Below, piece by piece: positions 1-11,329 of a DNA stretch of 64,000 nucleotides. Made by a program: the position numbers and the translations under genes. This DNA is from Bathymodiolus brooksi. Taxonomy: Eukaryota > Mollusca > Bivalvia > Mytilida > Modiolidae. The DNA lies in assembly GCA_963680875.1 (NCBI GenBank), contig OY804589.1, positions 31,598,962 through 31,662,961 on the forward strand, written 5' to 3'. The notes below the pieces were generated by a model, which saw only the letters and a program-made list of their open reading frames with translations, was not told where the DNA came from and searched no databases. Each line of letters begins with the position of its first letter. The stretch's first letter is position 1.

Positions 1-32
1 ATTAACTAATTAAATATTTTATTTTTTTCTAG

Positions 33-134
33 ATGTCTTCCTATATTGTGGTCTGCCTCAATCCATACAGAAAACCTGACTGTAAGCTTGGTAGAATTGT
101 GTCTACTGATGACTTCAAACATCTGGCCAGGAAA
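33..134 (+). CDS. SETD2: SETD2 penultimate exon, first part of SRI domain (gene partial at left edge)
   Basis: The exon follows a polypyrimidine tract and AG at 31-32 and ends before GTAAGT at 135. It reads 34 codons in phase 0. The reading contains LNPYRKPDCKLGRI and DFKHLARK, which I recognise as the first half of the SRI (Set2-Rpb1 interacting) domain at the C-terminus of SETD2, the nuclear H3K36 trimethyltransferase. In that family the SRI domain binds the Ser2/Ser5-phosphorylated tail of RNA polymerase II and so couples methylation to elongation. The catalytic SET domain and WW domain would lie upstream of the window. The ATG at 33 is probably an internal Met, because an acceptor site directly precedes it. 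Identification is strong; the upstream gene is not visible. Confidence 0.9.
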
Positions 135-182
135 GTAAGTTCACTATTAACCTCCAGCAGTAATTTAAAAATTGGTTTAGAG

Positions 183-420
183 GTGCCATCGTGATCGTAT
201 GGTAGTAGGATATACAACTACCTATGCAATCGGTGCCTATCGCCACTAATCTTGGGAGTTTGAATCCACTCATTGCAAGGTATGTTCGATACAACATTAT
301 GTGATAAGGTTTGCCAGTGACTTGCGACACACACAGGTCAGTGGTTTCTGTTGATACTCTGGTTTCCTCCACCAATATAACTGACCTCCACTAGAATATT
401 GTTGAAAGTGGCATTAAATA
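183..420 (+). mobile_element. SINE, family C, near full length
   Basis: It starts with a tRNA-like head (GTGATCGTATGGTAGTAGG, then a degenerate box B, GAGTTTGAATCC). The body has GATACAACATTATGTGATAA and it ends with the shared tail ATTGTTGAAAGTGGCATTAAA. It lies in the SETD2 intron. Confidence 0.75.
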
Positions 421-714
421 TCATTTCCCCCTCCCCCTTTTTCTCTAGGTTATATTACAGTGAAATCTTTATCATCACCAACACTCATTAGTCATTTCTA
501 AGTGAAAAAATGTGACCAGCTTCTCAGCATATATTAATCGACTTTGATACAAAAAATGTTACGAAAAGAAAGTTGTGATGGTCAACAATTCCACAAATTT
601 CAACTAAACAAACAATCGTCTCTTGCCTCAACTCCTTGAACAAAAGAAAAATTTCACTACATATGACATTGGAAATCCAGGTCCTGACTTGGGACAGGCA
701 AAAAAATGTGGCAG

Positions 715-945
715 GACGTCTGTATTAGTTGGATTTACAACTACCTGTGGAGTCAGTGCTTGTCACCTTTAAAGTTGTTTGTTTGAATCCTGTTCATGGA
801 GAGGTGTACACGCTGATATAACATTATATGATAAAGTAGGTCGGTGGTTTTCTCCGGGTACTCCGGCTTCCTCCACCAATAATACTAACCGCCGTGATAT
901 AGCTGAAATATTGTTGAAAGTGGCGTTAAACACTATAACTCTAAC
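715..945 (+). mobile_element. SINE, family C
   Basis: Same head, body and tail as the copy at 183-420, ending GTTGAAAGTGGCGTTAAACA. The short ORFs on either strand here are SINE artefacts. Confidence 0.75.
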
Positions 946-1055
946 CTGGCTGAACACTTCATGGGACTATGATTTTTATGTTTTATTGTATTTAACAAGG
1001 GATTAAGGGTTCCAATATCACTGAGAAGATACAAAAATATATATTTAAAAAATCT

Positions 1056-1692
1056 TTTTATGCCCCCGTGACGAAGAGTCGGGGGGGCATTTTAATTTAC
1101 CCCTGTCCGTCCATTTGTCCGTCCGGATATAGATACATGGTTTGTTCGGCTATCTCCTCCTACAGTTTTGGAGTTAACAGCTTTAATATTTTGTAGGATA
1201 TTTATACACATAATGGAGGTGTGCATGTCCACAGGATTTTGATTTTCTTCAAATATTCACAAAATGACAGGTAGTTGGACTTAGTTATTTTTGTCGTACT
1301 AGCTGCATAAAGGGAACATGGTTTGTCCGGCTAACTCCTCCTACAGTTTAAGAGCTACAGCTTTAATATTTTGCAGGATGTTTATGCACATACTGGAGGT
1401 GTGCATGTCCACAGGATTTTGATTTTCATCAAATATTCTCAAAATGACAGGTAGTTGGACTTGTCATTTTGTTCGTCCGTCCGGATATAGATACATGGTT
1501 TGTCCGGCTATCTCCTCCTACAGCTTTAATATTTTGTATGATGTTTATACACATAATAGAGGTTGACTAGTTTATAATTTCTTATGGTCAGGTGGGGGGC
1601 ATCATTTGCGTCTTACAGACACACTTCATTTTTAAAAAATCACTTCTAACAAAACAACTTTGTCCATAATTATCAATTGCGGGGGCATACTT
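1056..1692 (+). repeat. Interspersed element with about 3 internal tandem units of about 178 bp
   Basis: Bounded by TTTATGCCCCCG on the left and GCGGGGGCATAC on the right, an inverted match. Inside, CATGGTTTGT followed by CGGCTA and CTCCTCCTACAG recurs at about 1137, 1317 and 1494. It ends about 30 bp before the SETD2 acceptor at 1724. No coding potential seen. Confidence 0.6.
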
Positions 1693-1724
1693 CTTTTCTA
1701 ATTTTTTATATTTGTTTTTAATAG

Positions 1725-1883
1725 CTCACTCATCATGTCATGTCCAAAGAATTAAAACATTGTCGCCACGTCGAAGATTTAGAAGTCAACGAAAACGTGA
1801 AGGCAAAGGCCAAAGACTACGTCAAGAAGTACATGTCAAAATTCGGTACAATGTACCGGAAGACATCGTCGCCTGACGACTGA
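1725..1883 (+). CDS. SETD2: SETD2 last coding exon, end of SRI domain and stop
   Basis: The exon follows TTTTTAATAG and continues in phase 0 from the exon at 33-134. It encodes 52 residues and a TGA at 1881-1883. It begins LTHHVMSKELKHC and continues with DLEVNENVK and YVKKYMSKFG, the second half of the SRI three-helix bundle. The last few residues (KTSSPDD) are a short, poorly conserved tail, as is usual in this family. The 1.59-kb intron before it carries two SINEs and a tandem-repeat element. Length and order match the SETD2 C-terminus, with no frameshift or stop. Confidence 0.92.
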   Translation, partial: LTHHVMSKELKHCRHVEDLEVNENVKAKAKDYVKKYMSKFGTMYRKTSSPDD

Positions 1884-2200
1884 AGAGAATGATAAAACTA
1901 CAATGTGTTATTACGTATAGAATGTGTGCTATGAAAGTCTGTCAAACAGAGGCTACCGATAAAAGACGAAAAGCATTCAAGGGAGGCAACATGATGAGAA
2001 TTAAAAGGTTTAAACTGTCGTAAATAGTGAAATAATAACATTAAAAGGCAGCAGGGAGCTCTGAGAACTTTATATACTGTGTTGAGTGCAATTTTAAAGA
2101 CAATTTGCACGTTTAAATGTGTCATATAATGAAATGTGTATATCTTGTATCAATCAATTCATAATAGTTTTTCCATGTATGAATACATTAAATTAATTAT
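1884..2200 (+). other. Probable SETD2 3' UTR with ATTAAA poly(A) signal
   Basis: AT-rich sequence after the stop. The first plausible poly(A) signal is ATTAAA at 2187-2192. A later AATAAA at about 5593 could serve a longer form. Inferred from position only. Confidence 0.4.
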
Positions 2201-5200
2201 TCGTTTAATTTTTTGACGATTGTGTGATGATTTCTTGTCGTGGAAGGATTTGTACTTCCAATGATCACGATATTTTTAAAAAAAAAGTCCAAATGTGATG
2301 AACGTATTGTTCACAACAAACACTGTAGTAGACTTGTATCAGTTTTTCAGGTTGTTGTGATAATTGGGTACCAGTTTATTCCGAAACAGGACACCAGGGA
2401 CAAAGCTTAACATTTTTGCTGCAGTTATCATCTGGGCTAACTAAAATAAAAATATTAGTTGCCCCAAAAAAAAATATTTAAGGCCCACGAACTGACATTA
2501 CACATGAAATATTCAAAATTTCAATAGCCAGCTGGGCTAATGTCAGAAAAATTTCAGTAGCCAGGCCTTATGTTAGTGGTCTTGGGCTGCTGGGACACCA
2601 CAATATTATATTTCAATTCACCTCGAATTATCTATTTCATGCACATATACATACATATATAATATATATATTTAGGTTTATTTTGAAATATTTTCATAAT
2701 CCATTGTTTATTTGTTATTCATTCATGATTTTTAAATGATTTTTTTTAACAGCTTGGCTAATATTTATTTGCTGGGAGTTGAGTGATATTAAAATACTTG
2801 CTGATGCCAATGATTTCAAAGAATTCCGTTTCTCGTATTAAATAAAATTATATAATCGTACAAAGTAAATTCAGATATTCTACATCTATATATATATATA
2901 TATTTATATATATGCTGATTTATTAAACCGGTGAAATTTCAGCTTTCAATCTGGTCGTGTTAAGTTTTGTTAACTAGACGATTAAGATCCAACAATTATG
3001 GGTCTGGGTGGAGAATGTAAACAAAAAATCACAATTCTTTATCTCAAATAAACTCCATTTAAAAGATTATAAAAATTATTTAGAAGAAAAAAGATTGTAA
3101 GAGATTTGCTGATTTTGGGGACCTGTTTGAATTAAATGTAATACAGATATTTAACAAAAGATTTTTTGATGTGAATGAAAAAGTATACATTTTTGGTTGT
3201 ATTCTTGTTTGCCTGTTTTATAGTATGTATTCTTCAGTAAATAGTGGTGTTAAACACCATAATCCTACCTAAACGGTATATGAATATAATCCAATCCACT
3301 TATGACGAAATTGACATAAATTGCTTTTTATGCATGTAGTAATACATGTTTGTATTAGCAATATAAAAAAATTGTGATTGGGTCTGTTAGCAATCCTACA
3401 TCATTGGTCCATCATAGGACATTTAACATGACCTTTGACCTTGACCCCATGATCATAATCTATGGACATAGTTTTATGTGTCAAGATTTCGTGATTAGGT
3501 TTGTAAATATTCGTGTGTCATAGATTCATCATAATTGATTTTAAATTTATCATGGAATTTTACGTGTCTCATTTGCTAGGTCTCATGACCTTCACCTCAT
3601 TTCTGTCAAGATTTTAGGGTGAAAGCTGTTTCTCAGCACCATACACTGTCAACCATCCTTCATTAACCCATAAATCAATGAACTTTGACCTACTTTTCAC
3701 AAAGAAGTTCAAATATATTTTTGTCTACAAGTTCACGCAAGAGTGCACTGACCACTCGACCTTGACCAGGTAGGAAACATTTGTTTTTGTTATTTCATTC
3801 ATGTTTAAAAGGTTAATATCTAGGACATGATGTGTAATTGTATTTATGGTGTATAATGTGAGCATTAAATGCTTCAGAGTGGGGTTTATGTGGTATAAAA
3901 CATGGTTGTCATACTTTATTTCAACAGAAGATATTGTCCATTTGATTACCATAAAGATAAATCCAAAATTAATTAATTAAAATCAGGTTCATTTTGTCAT
4001 ATTTTTTTTTCATTGTTTAAAAATATTCGATATAATAGCTCACACAAATATTTTCACGTGTTTTGATCTCAGGAGAAAACTATATATTACCCACAATCCT
4101 TTACACATTAATTTTTTTTTACGTCAGACCAATACGAGGAAAATTAGTTCAATTGTACGTTTGTAACACTTAGTGATATATGTGACATTTTAGCATTCTC
4201 TCTCTTTTTATCTGAACTGAATCTTGAATAAAACAGAATCCTGTAGAATCTGAACGTAGATAAAAAAATAAAAACAAGTCCAAATGTAGGAAATCTTTGT
4301 TAATTAAACCTGTATAAACCGAACAGCTGTCTATTCCAAACACAAAAACAGGTCCCTAGGACATTCAGCTTAGACAGGTTTATCTGCACTTGTCATTGAT
4401 TTTTAATCAATTAAATGGGTTTTTCCCTTTATTTTGTATTCTAGTTTTAAAAAAGATGTTGTTTATAGTAGAATCATGTTCTTATTATTATTATTTTTAA
4501 ATACAATTGGTGAAATAGGTTGTCAATTTTATATACATCTCTTATTGGTGAAGACACTGGAAAAACCATGATGTATATATAGATTGGAAAACATTGCTTT
4601 AAACATAGTCAAACCTGGTCATGTGGTCACCTGTATTAAGAGGTCACATTTTTCTTGTACCATCATGAAAAATTCATTTGAATGGAACCTCTCTTAAGAG
4701 GTCACCTGTCTTGAAAGGCCACTTCTACTTTGTCCCAGGGGTGACTTCTTTATACAGGTTAACTGAAATATTGTTGAAAGTGGTGTTAAACACCATAATC
4801 CTAATCCTTTACACAGGTTTGATTGTAATTTCATCACTTATATATATTGAAGAATAAAACTAACATTTGTTTATGTGAACACAATCAGATTTAAATATTC
4901 ATGATTATATTAAACTTGTATGCAGATTTTTCTTCTTTTTTAAATCATAGTTTGTTGTGAGGAATTGAAAATACATAATTTATGAATGAAAAAGTGATTT
5001 TACATTTGTATTACATCAGTGTTTGAATATGTTGAGAATATGGTTTGATAGTACCAGGATTTGTACAACACTGGCTTTCCAACAACAAAAATGGCCATCA
5101 TTACTAAAAATAGATTTTTATATTTTTAAAATGGCCACCACTTTAACAGAAATTTACATGAAATTAGATGAAATATTTGAATTTTGAAATGTATCTTTAT

Positions 5201-5660
5201 GTAGTTGGAATTGAATTGGATCAGTTTTTTAATTAAATGTGAATGATAATTAATACAAATAGGTAATGTATGTTTTATTAACTTTTGAAGTCTCAGTGGC
5301 TACTTGAAGGGAATTCTAAAAATAAGATTAAATTTAGAAAAAATAGATTCTAACATTTTACAGTGATCTAATAATTTCTTCAGACCTTATGTTATAGGTG
5401 TATTAAATGGAGATATTTCTTTTTACTGTAAGTTTATTTTTCTTTTAAATCCTGCTTTTTCAATTGTAATTTTGTGTAGATGTTGAATTTTGTACAGACG
5501 TGATAATTTTATGGGGTTTTATTTGAAATTTTACTTAATTTCAATTTTTTTGTTAAAATTTACCTTTTTATTTCTTTGTATGATACGGAAAGGTAATAAA
5601 AAATGAAATGTAGAATTTTTGTTTGTTTTCATACGGCCGTTGCCTTCGTATTATATTATG
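2201..5660. other. Gene-free AT-rich stretch
   Basis: No exon or long ORF recognised. It holds SINE tail fragments near 3240 and 4760 (GTGGTGTTAAACACCATAATCC) and dinucleotide AT runs near 2660 and 2890. At 4305-4390 and 4608-4745 are sequences related to the CAGTCAAACCTGT elements found later in the window. Confidence 0.5.
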
Positions 5661-5669
5661 GCGCCGTCG

Positions 5670-6010
5670 TCTTCCATCTCTAGACTGAATGATTTTTGTG
5701 CATTAACTTAGATGTAGATGAAAGATCTTTATGAATTTTGAGCACAATGACCCTTGGCAGTGAGTAAACAAAAACATTAGAGAATACCGAAGGGGCAATC
5801 AAAAATGGACAATCCGGAGAAACTGGCAACATAGGGTACACAAGACGAAGAAAAACAAAACACAACACCACTATACACAAACAAACACAAGTAATGTAGA
5901 ATAAGACATGAGCCATCCTACAAACAATTGGAGGTAAATGAGAACCGAATGTCGATTTTATCTGGAAATCATAACAGACATTACAACATTGGACTCCGAA
6001 CATAAATACA
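5670..6010 (-). mobile_element. Retroelement-tail-like repeat, minus orientation
   Basis: The reverse complement resembles the repeats at 17600-17830 and 48862-48990, which share T/G-rich blocks such as TTTTGTTTTTCTTCGTCTTG and the context CCCTATGTTGCC. This pattern is common in bivalve repeats. The 107-residue ORF on the minus strand is within it and is not a gene. Confidence 0.45.
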
Positions 6011-6532
6011 CGGTTTTGTGGCCCTAGCCGTTTTCAAACAAGAGGCCCTAAGGTGCAAAAATGGATGTTTCTGTTCTTTGTACAAGAAGATCTTAATTTT
6101 AATCTGATTTTGATTGTGGTTTTTGTAATTAGTTCTTCAGCAAAATCCCTTTCAGAGAAATGCATAGTGTTATGTAACTATTGCCGTTTTTTTTTTTACA
6201 TATAATGGAGGTATTTCAAGTTTTTAACTTTTTTTTTCTCATTTATTACATTTTTATTTACAATTGCTGTGTGGAGATAAAAACTGTCCACACTTGCTTT
6301 TAATTTTACAACTTTCCTTTTCTGTTTTTGTATCGTGCTTTGCTCGTGAGGCTCTTAATTTTAACTTGAATACTTAAAATGAATAGGAGTCTGGATAATG
6401 TGTCAGAGTGGAGTGAAATGTATATCTGCCGATTGAAGTCTCTATGATATAGTACTATAGAAACTAAGCAAATCCTGTTGTTCAATTAGAGTTAGGCCTT
6501 ATATTCTCGTTAAAAATAACTAAATCGTTCTT

Positions 6533-6602
6533 TCTATGATGTAGTGGGAAAATTTACTCTCTTTTCTATGATGTAGTGGAAAAATTTACTCTCTTTGCTT
6601 TG
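6533..6602 (+). repeat. Short tandem duplication, about 34 bp x2
   Basis: CTATGATGTAGTGG followed by AAAATTTACTCTCTTT is repeated twice. Confidence 0.7.
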
Positions 6603-6689
6603 ATCATTCATTAACTTCCTTGAGAAAAATAACATATAATGAGTGCGATACACAGAACTTAATGATCCATATTACAATTAAGTTACATT

Positions 6690-6930
6690 TTGATGAGATG
6701 ATGATGTCCGCTTTGTGCTAGCCCAAAACACTGTGTAGGATTTTTATAGTGGCAACTTACTGGAACAACAGGTTGTGGTTAGAAATATCACTCTGCACAG
6801 ACACATTATCCTGATTTCGAGCCAACCAGTCACTGCTCTTTCTCCTTTATGTTGAGTGCTTAACAGAGAAATAGAAAATACCACTTGTATAGTCTTTGGC
6901 TTGAACCCATGATGCTGTGTGAAGGTAGAA
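6690..6930 (-). mobile_element. SINE, family A, partial
   Basis: The reverse complement carries the family A body: TTCTCTGTTAAGCACTCAAC, then GAGCAGTGACTGGTTGGCTC and GATAATGTGTC. Same family as the full copy at 23092-23417. Confidence 0.7.
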
Positions 6931-7011
6931 GGGGCAAATAGATTTAAACATAATTATCCTCCTGTATAATGGTAATGGTTGTTAAATTGTAACAGCCATC
7001 TATACAATAAG

Positions 7012-7205
7012 GGCCTGGGTGGCACAATGAGTTAGGTAGTTGGATTACCTAACAACTCGTACAAGCCTATCACCAATACGGCGTGGGTTCGCGCCCGGCT
7101 TTGTATATTACAAAAAAGGGTGCACTTGACTCGCCAAAGCAAAACTAAAACTGGTCGCCATGAAATAGCTGAAATATTGCTGAAAGTGGCATTAAAACAC
7201 CAAAA
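7012..7205 (+). mobile_element. SINE, family B
   Basis: tRNA-like head with box A-like TGGCACAATGAGTTAGG and box B-like GGGTTCGCGCCC. The tail is TGAAATATTGCTGAAAGTGG. It matches the minus-strand copies at 53710-53962 and 59300-59577. Confidence 0.75.
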
Positions 7206-7566
7206 ATCAACAAAATAAAAATCCTTAATTGGCTGAGACACTTTCAGTTATGTTAAAACAACAGCCAAAATTATATAAAGTATCCTTTTATTTTGATTAA
7301 AAGAAAGCCTGCCTTGCCAAATTGAATAAAGACTATTTCTCTGGATCAACGAGATCACAAATTGGTTTAAAACTTGTATGAAGATTTCCTGATATAGGTA
7401 ATATATATTCAGTTGTGTTTATATATATAAGTTATATTGCTGTCAAATTATAATATTAAGTATATATGTACCATCTACACACGCTTATACACATGTCTTG
7501 TGTCTATCCCTAGATTTGCCTTACGAGAAAAGGTAACACTACGATTATTGAAGTTCCCTTTTTAGG

Positions 7567-7892
7567 GAGTGGATGTGGTCGAGTGGTCTAGGGCGCTAGA
7601 CGTAAGGCTAAGCGAATGGTGCTGCAGTGTAACAATGGTGTGAGTTCAAATCCCGTCAGGGAAGAACACAAATTTGACAGCTCTCAAATCTAATTCTAAC
7701 ACTGTTTGGTTTAATTTTCAGACGTATATATATATATATAGGGCGCTAGACGTAAGGCTAAGCGAATGGTGCTGCAGTGTAACAATGGTGTGAGTTCAAA
7801 TCCCGTCAGGGAAGAACACAAATTTGACAGCTCTCAAATCTAATTCTAACACTGTTTGGTTTAATTTTCAGACGTATATATATATATATATA
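7567..7892 (+). repeat. tRNA-like repeat with an exact tandem duplication of about 152 bp
   Basis: GGATGTGGTCGAGTGGTCTA followed by GTTCAAATCCCGTC resembles a Leu/Ser-type tRNA head. The segment starting GGGCGCTAGACGTAAGG at about 7589 is repeated, essentially base for base, from 7741. Both units end in (TA)n. Likely a tRNA-derived SINE. Confidence 0.7.
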
Positions 7893-7994
7893 TATATACA
7901 AACGTCTAAGCAAGTGACCAACCATTTAATATATCTCCCCACTGGTTGTCAGAGTTACTTGAAATACAAGGTTAATACTAAATATTTATATACA

Positions 7995-8130
7995 CCATTG
8001 ATACACTGCAGCACCAATCATTTAGCCGTATGCTCAGCCTCATAGACCACTTGGCAAGTTGGCCACATCCGCTATATACAAATCGCTTAGCCCTAGACCA
8101 CTTGGTCACATCCGCTATATACCAATCGCT
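7995..8130 (-). repeat. Inverted, diverged copies of the tRNA-like repeat
   Basis: The reverse complement reads GGATGTGACCAAGTGGTCTA and, further on, GGTGCTGCAGTGTATCAATGG, matching 7567-7660. The head recurs twice, giving an inverted pair with the direct copies. Confidence 0.6.
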
Positions 8131-8397
8131 TCAATGGCATAAACGTTTTATTAAGACATTTTTGTAAAGATCACAAAAGGGCCAATATGTAGTGCACAAG
8201 AGTTGACAGATCTTGCTATATTTCTCGGGTGAATTATGCGGCTCACGGGTCCTTTTTCTCTACTGGTGACCCCAAAAAAATGATATATACAAAACAAGAT
8301 CAAGTAATTGAGTCAAACCAAAGACTATTCAACTGCTCTCTACTGATGTTTTGTTTTTGTTTGTTTTATTTTTGACCGTAGATTAAAAAAAAGGCAC

Positions 8398-8432
8398 AGG
8401 CTACGAATACGACGGAAACGTATTCGTAGCCT
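8398..8432. repeat. Perfect 14-bp inverted repeat (hairpin)
   Basis: AGGCTACGAATACG, a 7-base loop, then CGTATTCGTAGCCT. The left arm recurs at 8531-8544, inside the adjacent long inverted repeat. Confidence 0.85.
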
Positions 8433-8438
8433 GGGTTC

Positions 8439-9575
8439 TACAAGTACGACGGGCGGAAGTTGTGACTAAATGATCAACCGGTTTCCGGACATGGACACCT
8501 ATTTTACGGAAATTAATCACGTATTGCTAGAGGCTACGAATACGACGGATTTCTCGATTTTCTTAATTCTATTGTTTTTATTTCATTAAATAACAATTTA
8601 TGAATTTTTTATATAATTTTCTGTTTTTAGTTTATTTTTATTCCAATCAAATCTGATGCAATGAAAAACTAGTCTTACAATACACGATTAAGCTCATAGA
8701 TTTCATTGGTATGAGTACTTCTCAGAGTACAACGCACACTTCCCAACACTAATTATTTTCAAAATGGACGACGATGGTAGTGCGCTTCGTGTTGGAGCAA
8801 ATTATAAATCTTTAACAGATTTAGAGCGTGCCCTAAACAAAATCCAGCAGGATAACTACGTCCAACTTTATAAGCGTATCTCAAGGAAGCTTGGCATGGG
8901 GTCCAAATATAAAAACATGGAAGTTGCAGAAAGTGCAGCGAGTCTTTTAATTTTTAAGGAGTTGGATTATTCCTGTATTCATGGAGGGGAAAATTTTAGT
9001 TCCATTTCCAGCGGTCGACGCCCAAACACAAGGTAAAATCACACATAATATACCTTAAATAAGCAAATGATCATCACTTTGATTGCAGTTCTTCATATTA
9101 AATTCGCAGCGATGTCTTCAATCATGTTCTGTATAGCAGCAAATACATGTTTCTAGAATTTTTAAGTCATTACAATACTATCGTAAGTCATATGATAAAA
9201 CACACAAGTTTGCGCTTTTTGTATGGTACCATTTAAGATGTATTGGACTACGTTTTGTGCCGAAAAAACCTACTGGTGTTGCCGAAATTGCCTAAAATAA
9301 CTGTAAACATTATTAATTTAATACATTGTATTTACCTATTGTATTACTTGAATTTTTTTTATATTGTATATGATAATTCTTAAATTAAAAATAGTATATT
9401 TTTTTTAAAAACTTTATAGTATCACAGTAATAAATGTCTAGAAACGATATACTTAAGAAAACAAAAATCCGACGTATTCGTACCCTCTAATACGTGATTA
9501 ATTTCCGTAAAATAGGTGTCCATGTCCGGAATCCGGTTGATCATTTAGTCACAACTTCCGCCCGTCGTACTTGTA
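8439..9575. mobile_element. DNA element with long terminal inverted repeats, about 108-111 bp
   Basis: The left repeat (8439-8549) and right repeat (9468-9575) are inverted near-copies. Shared blocks include ACAAGTACGACGGGCGGAAG, TGACTAAATGATCAACCGG and GGACATGGACACC. Long TIRs around a single ORF suggest a MULE-like or other long-TIR DNA transposon. No clear target-site duplication is visible; GGGTTC lies near both ends but not at equal offsets. No transposase catalytic domain is present, so it is non-autonomous or carries a gene fragment. Confidence 0.7.
8764..9033 (+). CDS. FAR1/ZSWIM3-like N-terminal domain ORF within the long-TIR element
   Basis: An ATG at 8764, in good context (AAAATGG), opens about 90 codons. 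The middle reads LYKRISRKLG and later YSCIHGG and GRRPNTR. From memory this resembles the N-terminal FAR1-like, zinc-binding DNA-binding region of ZSWIM3 and MULE-type transposase proteins, with the pattern LY.R.SR ... Y.CxHGG ... G.RPN. The ORF meets AAGGTAAAAT at about 9031-9040, a plausible 5' splice site, so it may be a first exon whose partners are missing. It sits between the long inverted repeats and is probably cargo or a remnant of that element. The exact family is uncertain. Confidence 0.4.
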
Positions 9576-9579
9576 AAAC

Positions 9580-10205
9580 TTGGGTTCGTAAAATCAATAA
9601 AAACAAAACACATAAAAAAATACATAATCTACATAAGCTAAATACATAATTATGCACCTATATTTTAAATTGAAAAAATGGTTTAAGACTAGCTGAACAA
9701 TAGTTGACAAATGTACGTGCTGGCTACACGAAATGTCAAACGCACATGTAATCCAGATCGTTAAACACTTGTTATTGAAACAATTATACCGTGTTCTCTT
9801 TCCGCTATAATTAAACAATTCTTTTGGTGAAAATCACAGTTATTATTATTAATTATTTGACTTGAAATGGGTGTGAAATTTAATAAAGCGACAACCTTAT
9901 TACAAGATAACAAGAGAAAAAATCATTTGCATTGGATAAGACGTCTTTACGTACTGGAGAACATGACTCGGTGAAGCTTTGAGTGTTTATCACCACTAAA
10001 TATTGCGTAGCAGCATCTGTATTATACATACATGTTTTTGATTGATGTAGAATTTTCCTGTAACGTCTTTTTTCAGTTGTAGATTCGGAATCCATTTACA
10101 GTGTAAGTATAATTTTAAGGTTAAATATTTCATATTTCATATTTTGTATAATAAAAAATAAGAAGAGTGAACTGCTCTAAATAACTACGGCTTCGTGATT
10201 TGACT
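9580..10205. other. Gene-free AT-rich stretch
   Basis: Two minus-strand ORFs of about 70 codons (9594-9818, 9880-10095) lack recognisable motifs or splice context. Nothing else seen. Confidence 0.4.
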
Positions 10206-10209
10206 ATTA

Positions 10210-10345
10210 TGTGCGAGATGTACTCGATACAACATTATGGGATAAAGTTTGTCAGTTACTTGTGGCAGAGCGGGGATTTTCACCTTGTACTCCGGTTTCC
10301 ACGATATAGCTGGAATATTGTTTTAAAAGTGGCGTTAAACACCAT
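10210..10345 (+). mobile_element. SINE, family C, 5'-truncated
   Basis: GATACAACATTATGGGATAA through to GTGGCGTTAAACACCATAAC. Confidence 0.7.
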
Positions 10346-10487
10346 AACAATGACTCCCTAATTTATAATGATACTAAACTTTCAACATAAATTGTTTTAG
10401 AAAAAGTCCAAACCCCACATACATAGGAAGTTTTTTTTCTCGTTTCAATATGGGATGATTTTCTATATTTTATTAGTCATTCTTCGA

Positions 10488-10685
10488 TGACAATATTGAC
10501 AGTCATAGTATCCTGATGCCGAGTCAACCAGTCTTTGTTCTTACTCCTTAATGCTGCGTGCTTAACGTAGAATCAGCAAATGTCAGCTTTAAAGTCTTTT
10601 ATTTTATTTTAACCAGGCCATTGCTCGAACACACGATCTACCACACTCGAGGCGAGCACGTTAACCATTGCAAACCATGGATGCG
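10488..10685 (-). mobile_element. SINE, family A
   Basis: The reverse complement carries the head (TGGTTAACGTGCTCGCC, box B-like GTTCGAGCAATGG) and the body, including CACGCAGCATTAAGGAGTAA. Confidence 0.7.
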
Positions 10686-10948
10686 GTCCGCCAGCAATCT
10701 GATGTGAAACATTACCGAATTAAGAAACGATATCTTGCAGGAATGGCGACAATACCCACAAAAGAGACACAGTCTAAACACATCATCAAACATGTTAGAC
10801 GTGTCAATCAATGAAAGTTGGTTAGGTTTTCAGACTATTTTATTGGGTCAATTTATTATGCACATTTTTGCAACTACTTTTTGTATTTTTCTGAAAAGAT
10901 TAAGAAAAACAACTTTTATTCTCCGAGTCGGTAGTTTTACCCCTCCAC

Positions 10949-11260
10949 TAGTCCGAGATTCCTCTGCCGTCCGACTGCTTTTTTTCGACTTACTGGAGCC
11001 GTGGCAAAATCGTGCTGTAATGGAGTGTAACACCACTTTCTTAGGGTAAGATGATTATGAATGAATAGAAAAATGATTGTTGAAGCAATTTATATAAGGG
11101 TTTCGGATAGAAAATAAAATCCGATAGCCACGAAACGTGAAAATGTGTCGACGCAGAGTTGCAGCGGCAAATCCTCGGTTTTTCGTATGTAGAGCTCTGA
11201 CGTTCCACGGCTCCAGCAAGTCGAAAAAAAAGCCGTCGGAGGCAGAGGAATCTCGGACTA
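10949..11260. mobile_element. MULE-like MITE, 312 bp, with 9-bp target-site duplication
   Basis: Terminal inverted repeats of more than 50 bp start TAGTCCGAGATTCCTCTGCC and end with the matching GGCAGAGGAATCTCGGACTA. CCCCTCCAC flanks it on both sides (10940-10948 and 11261-11269). A 9-bp duplication plus long TIRs is typical of Mutator-like elements. The host site appears to be a family C SINE (CTCCACCAATAAAACTGACTG continues after it). Confidence 0.85.
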
Positions 11261-11325
11261 CCCCTCCACCAATAAAACTGACTGTCAGCATATAATCGAA
11301 GTAATGCTGAAAGTAGAGTTTAATT
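11261..11325 (+). mobile_element. SINE, family C, 3' part interrupted by the MITE
   Basis: CACCAATAAAACTGACTGTC, then a degenerate tail AATGCTGAAAGTAGAG. The 5' portion lies before 10940. Confidence 0.5.
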
Positions 11326-11329
11326 TTCA

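Noticed and set aside
769..1006. ORFs on both strands, also at 7032-7241, 13611-13971, 53626-53826 and 59353-59550
   Set aside because: They coincide with SINE copies, and similar peptides recur only because the SINE recurs.
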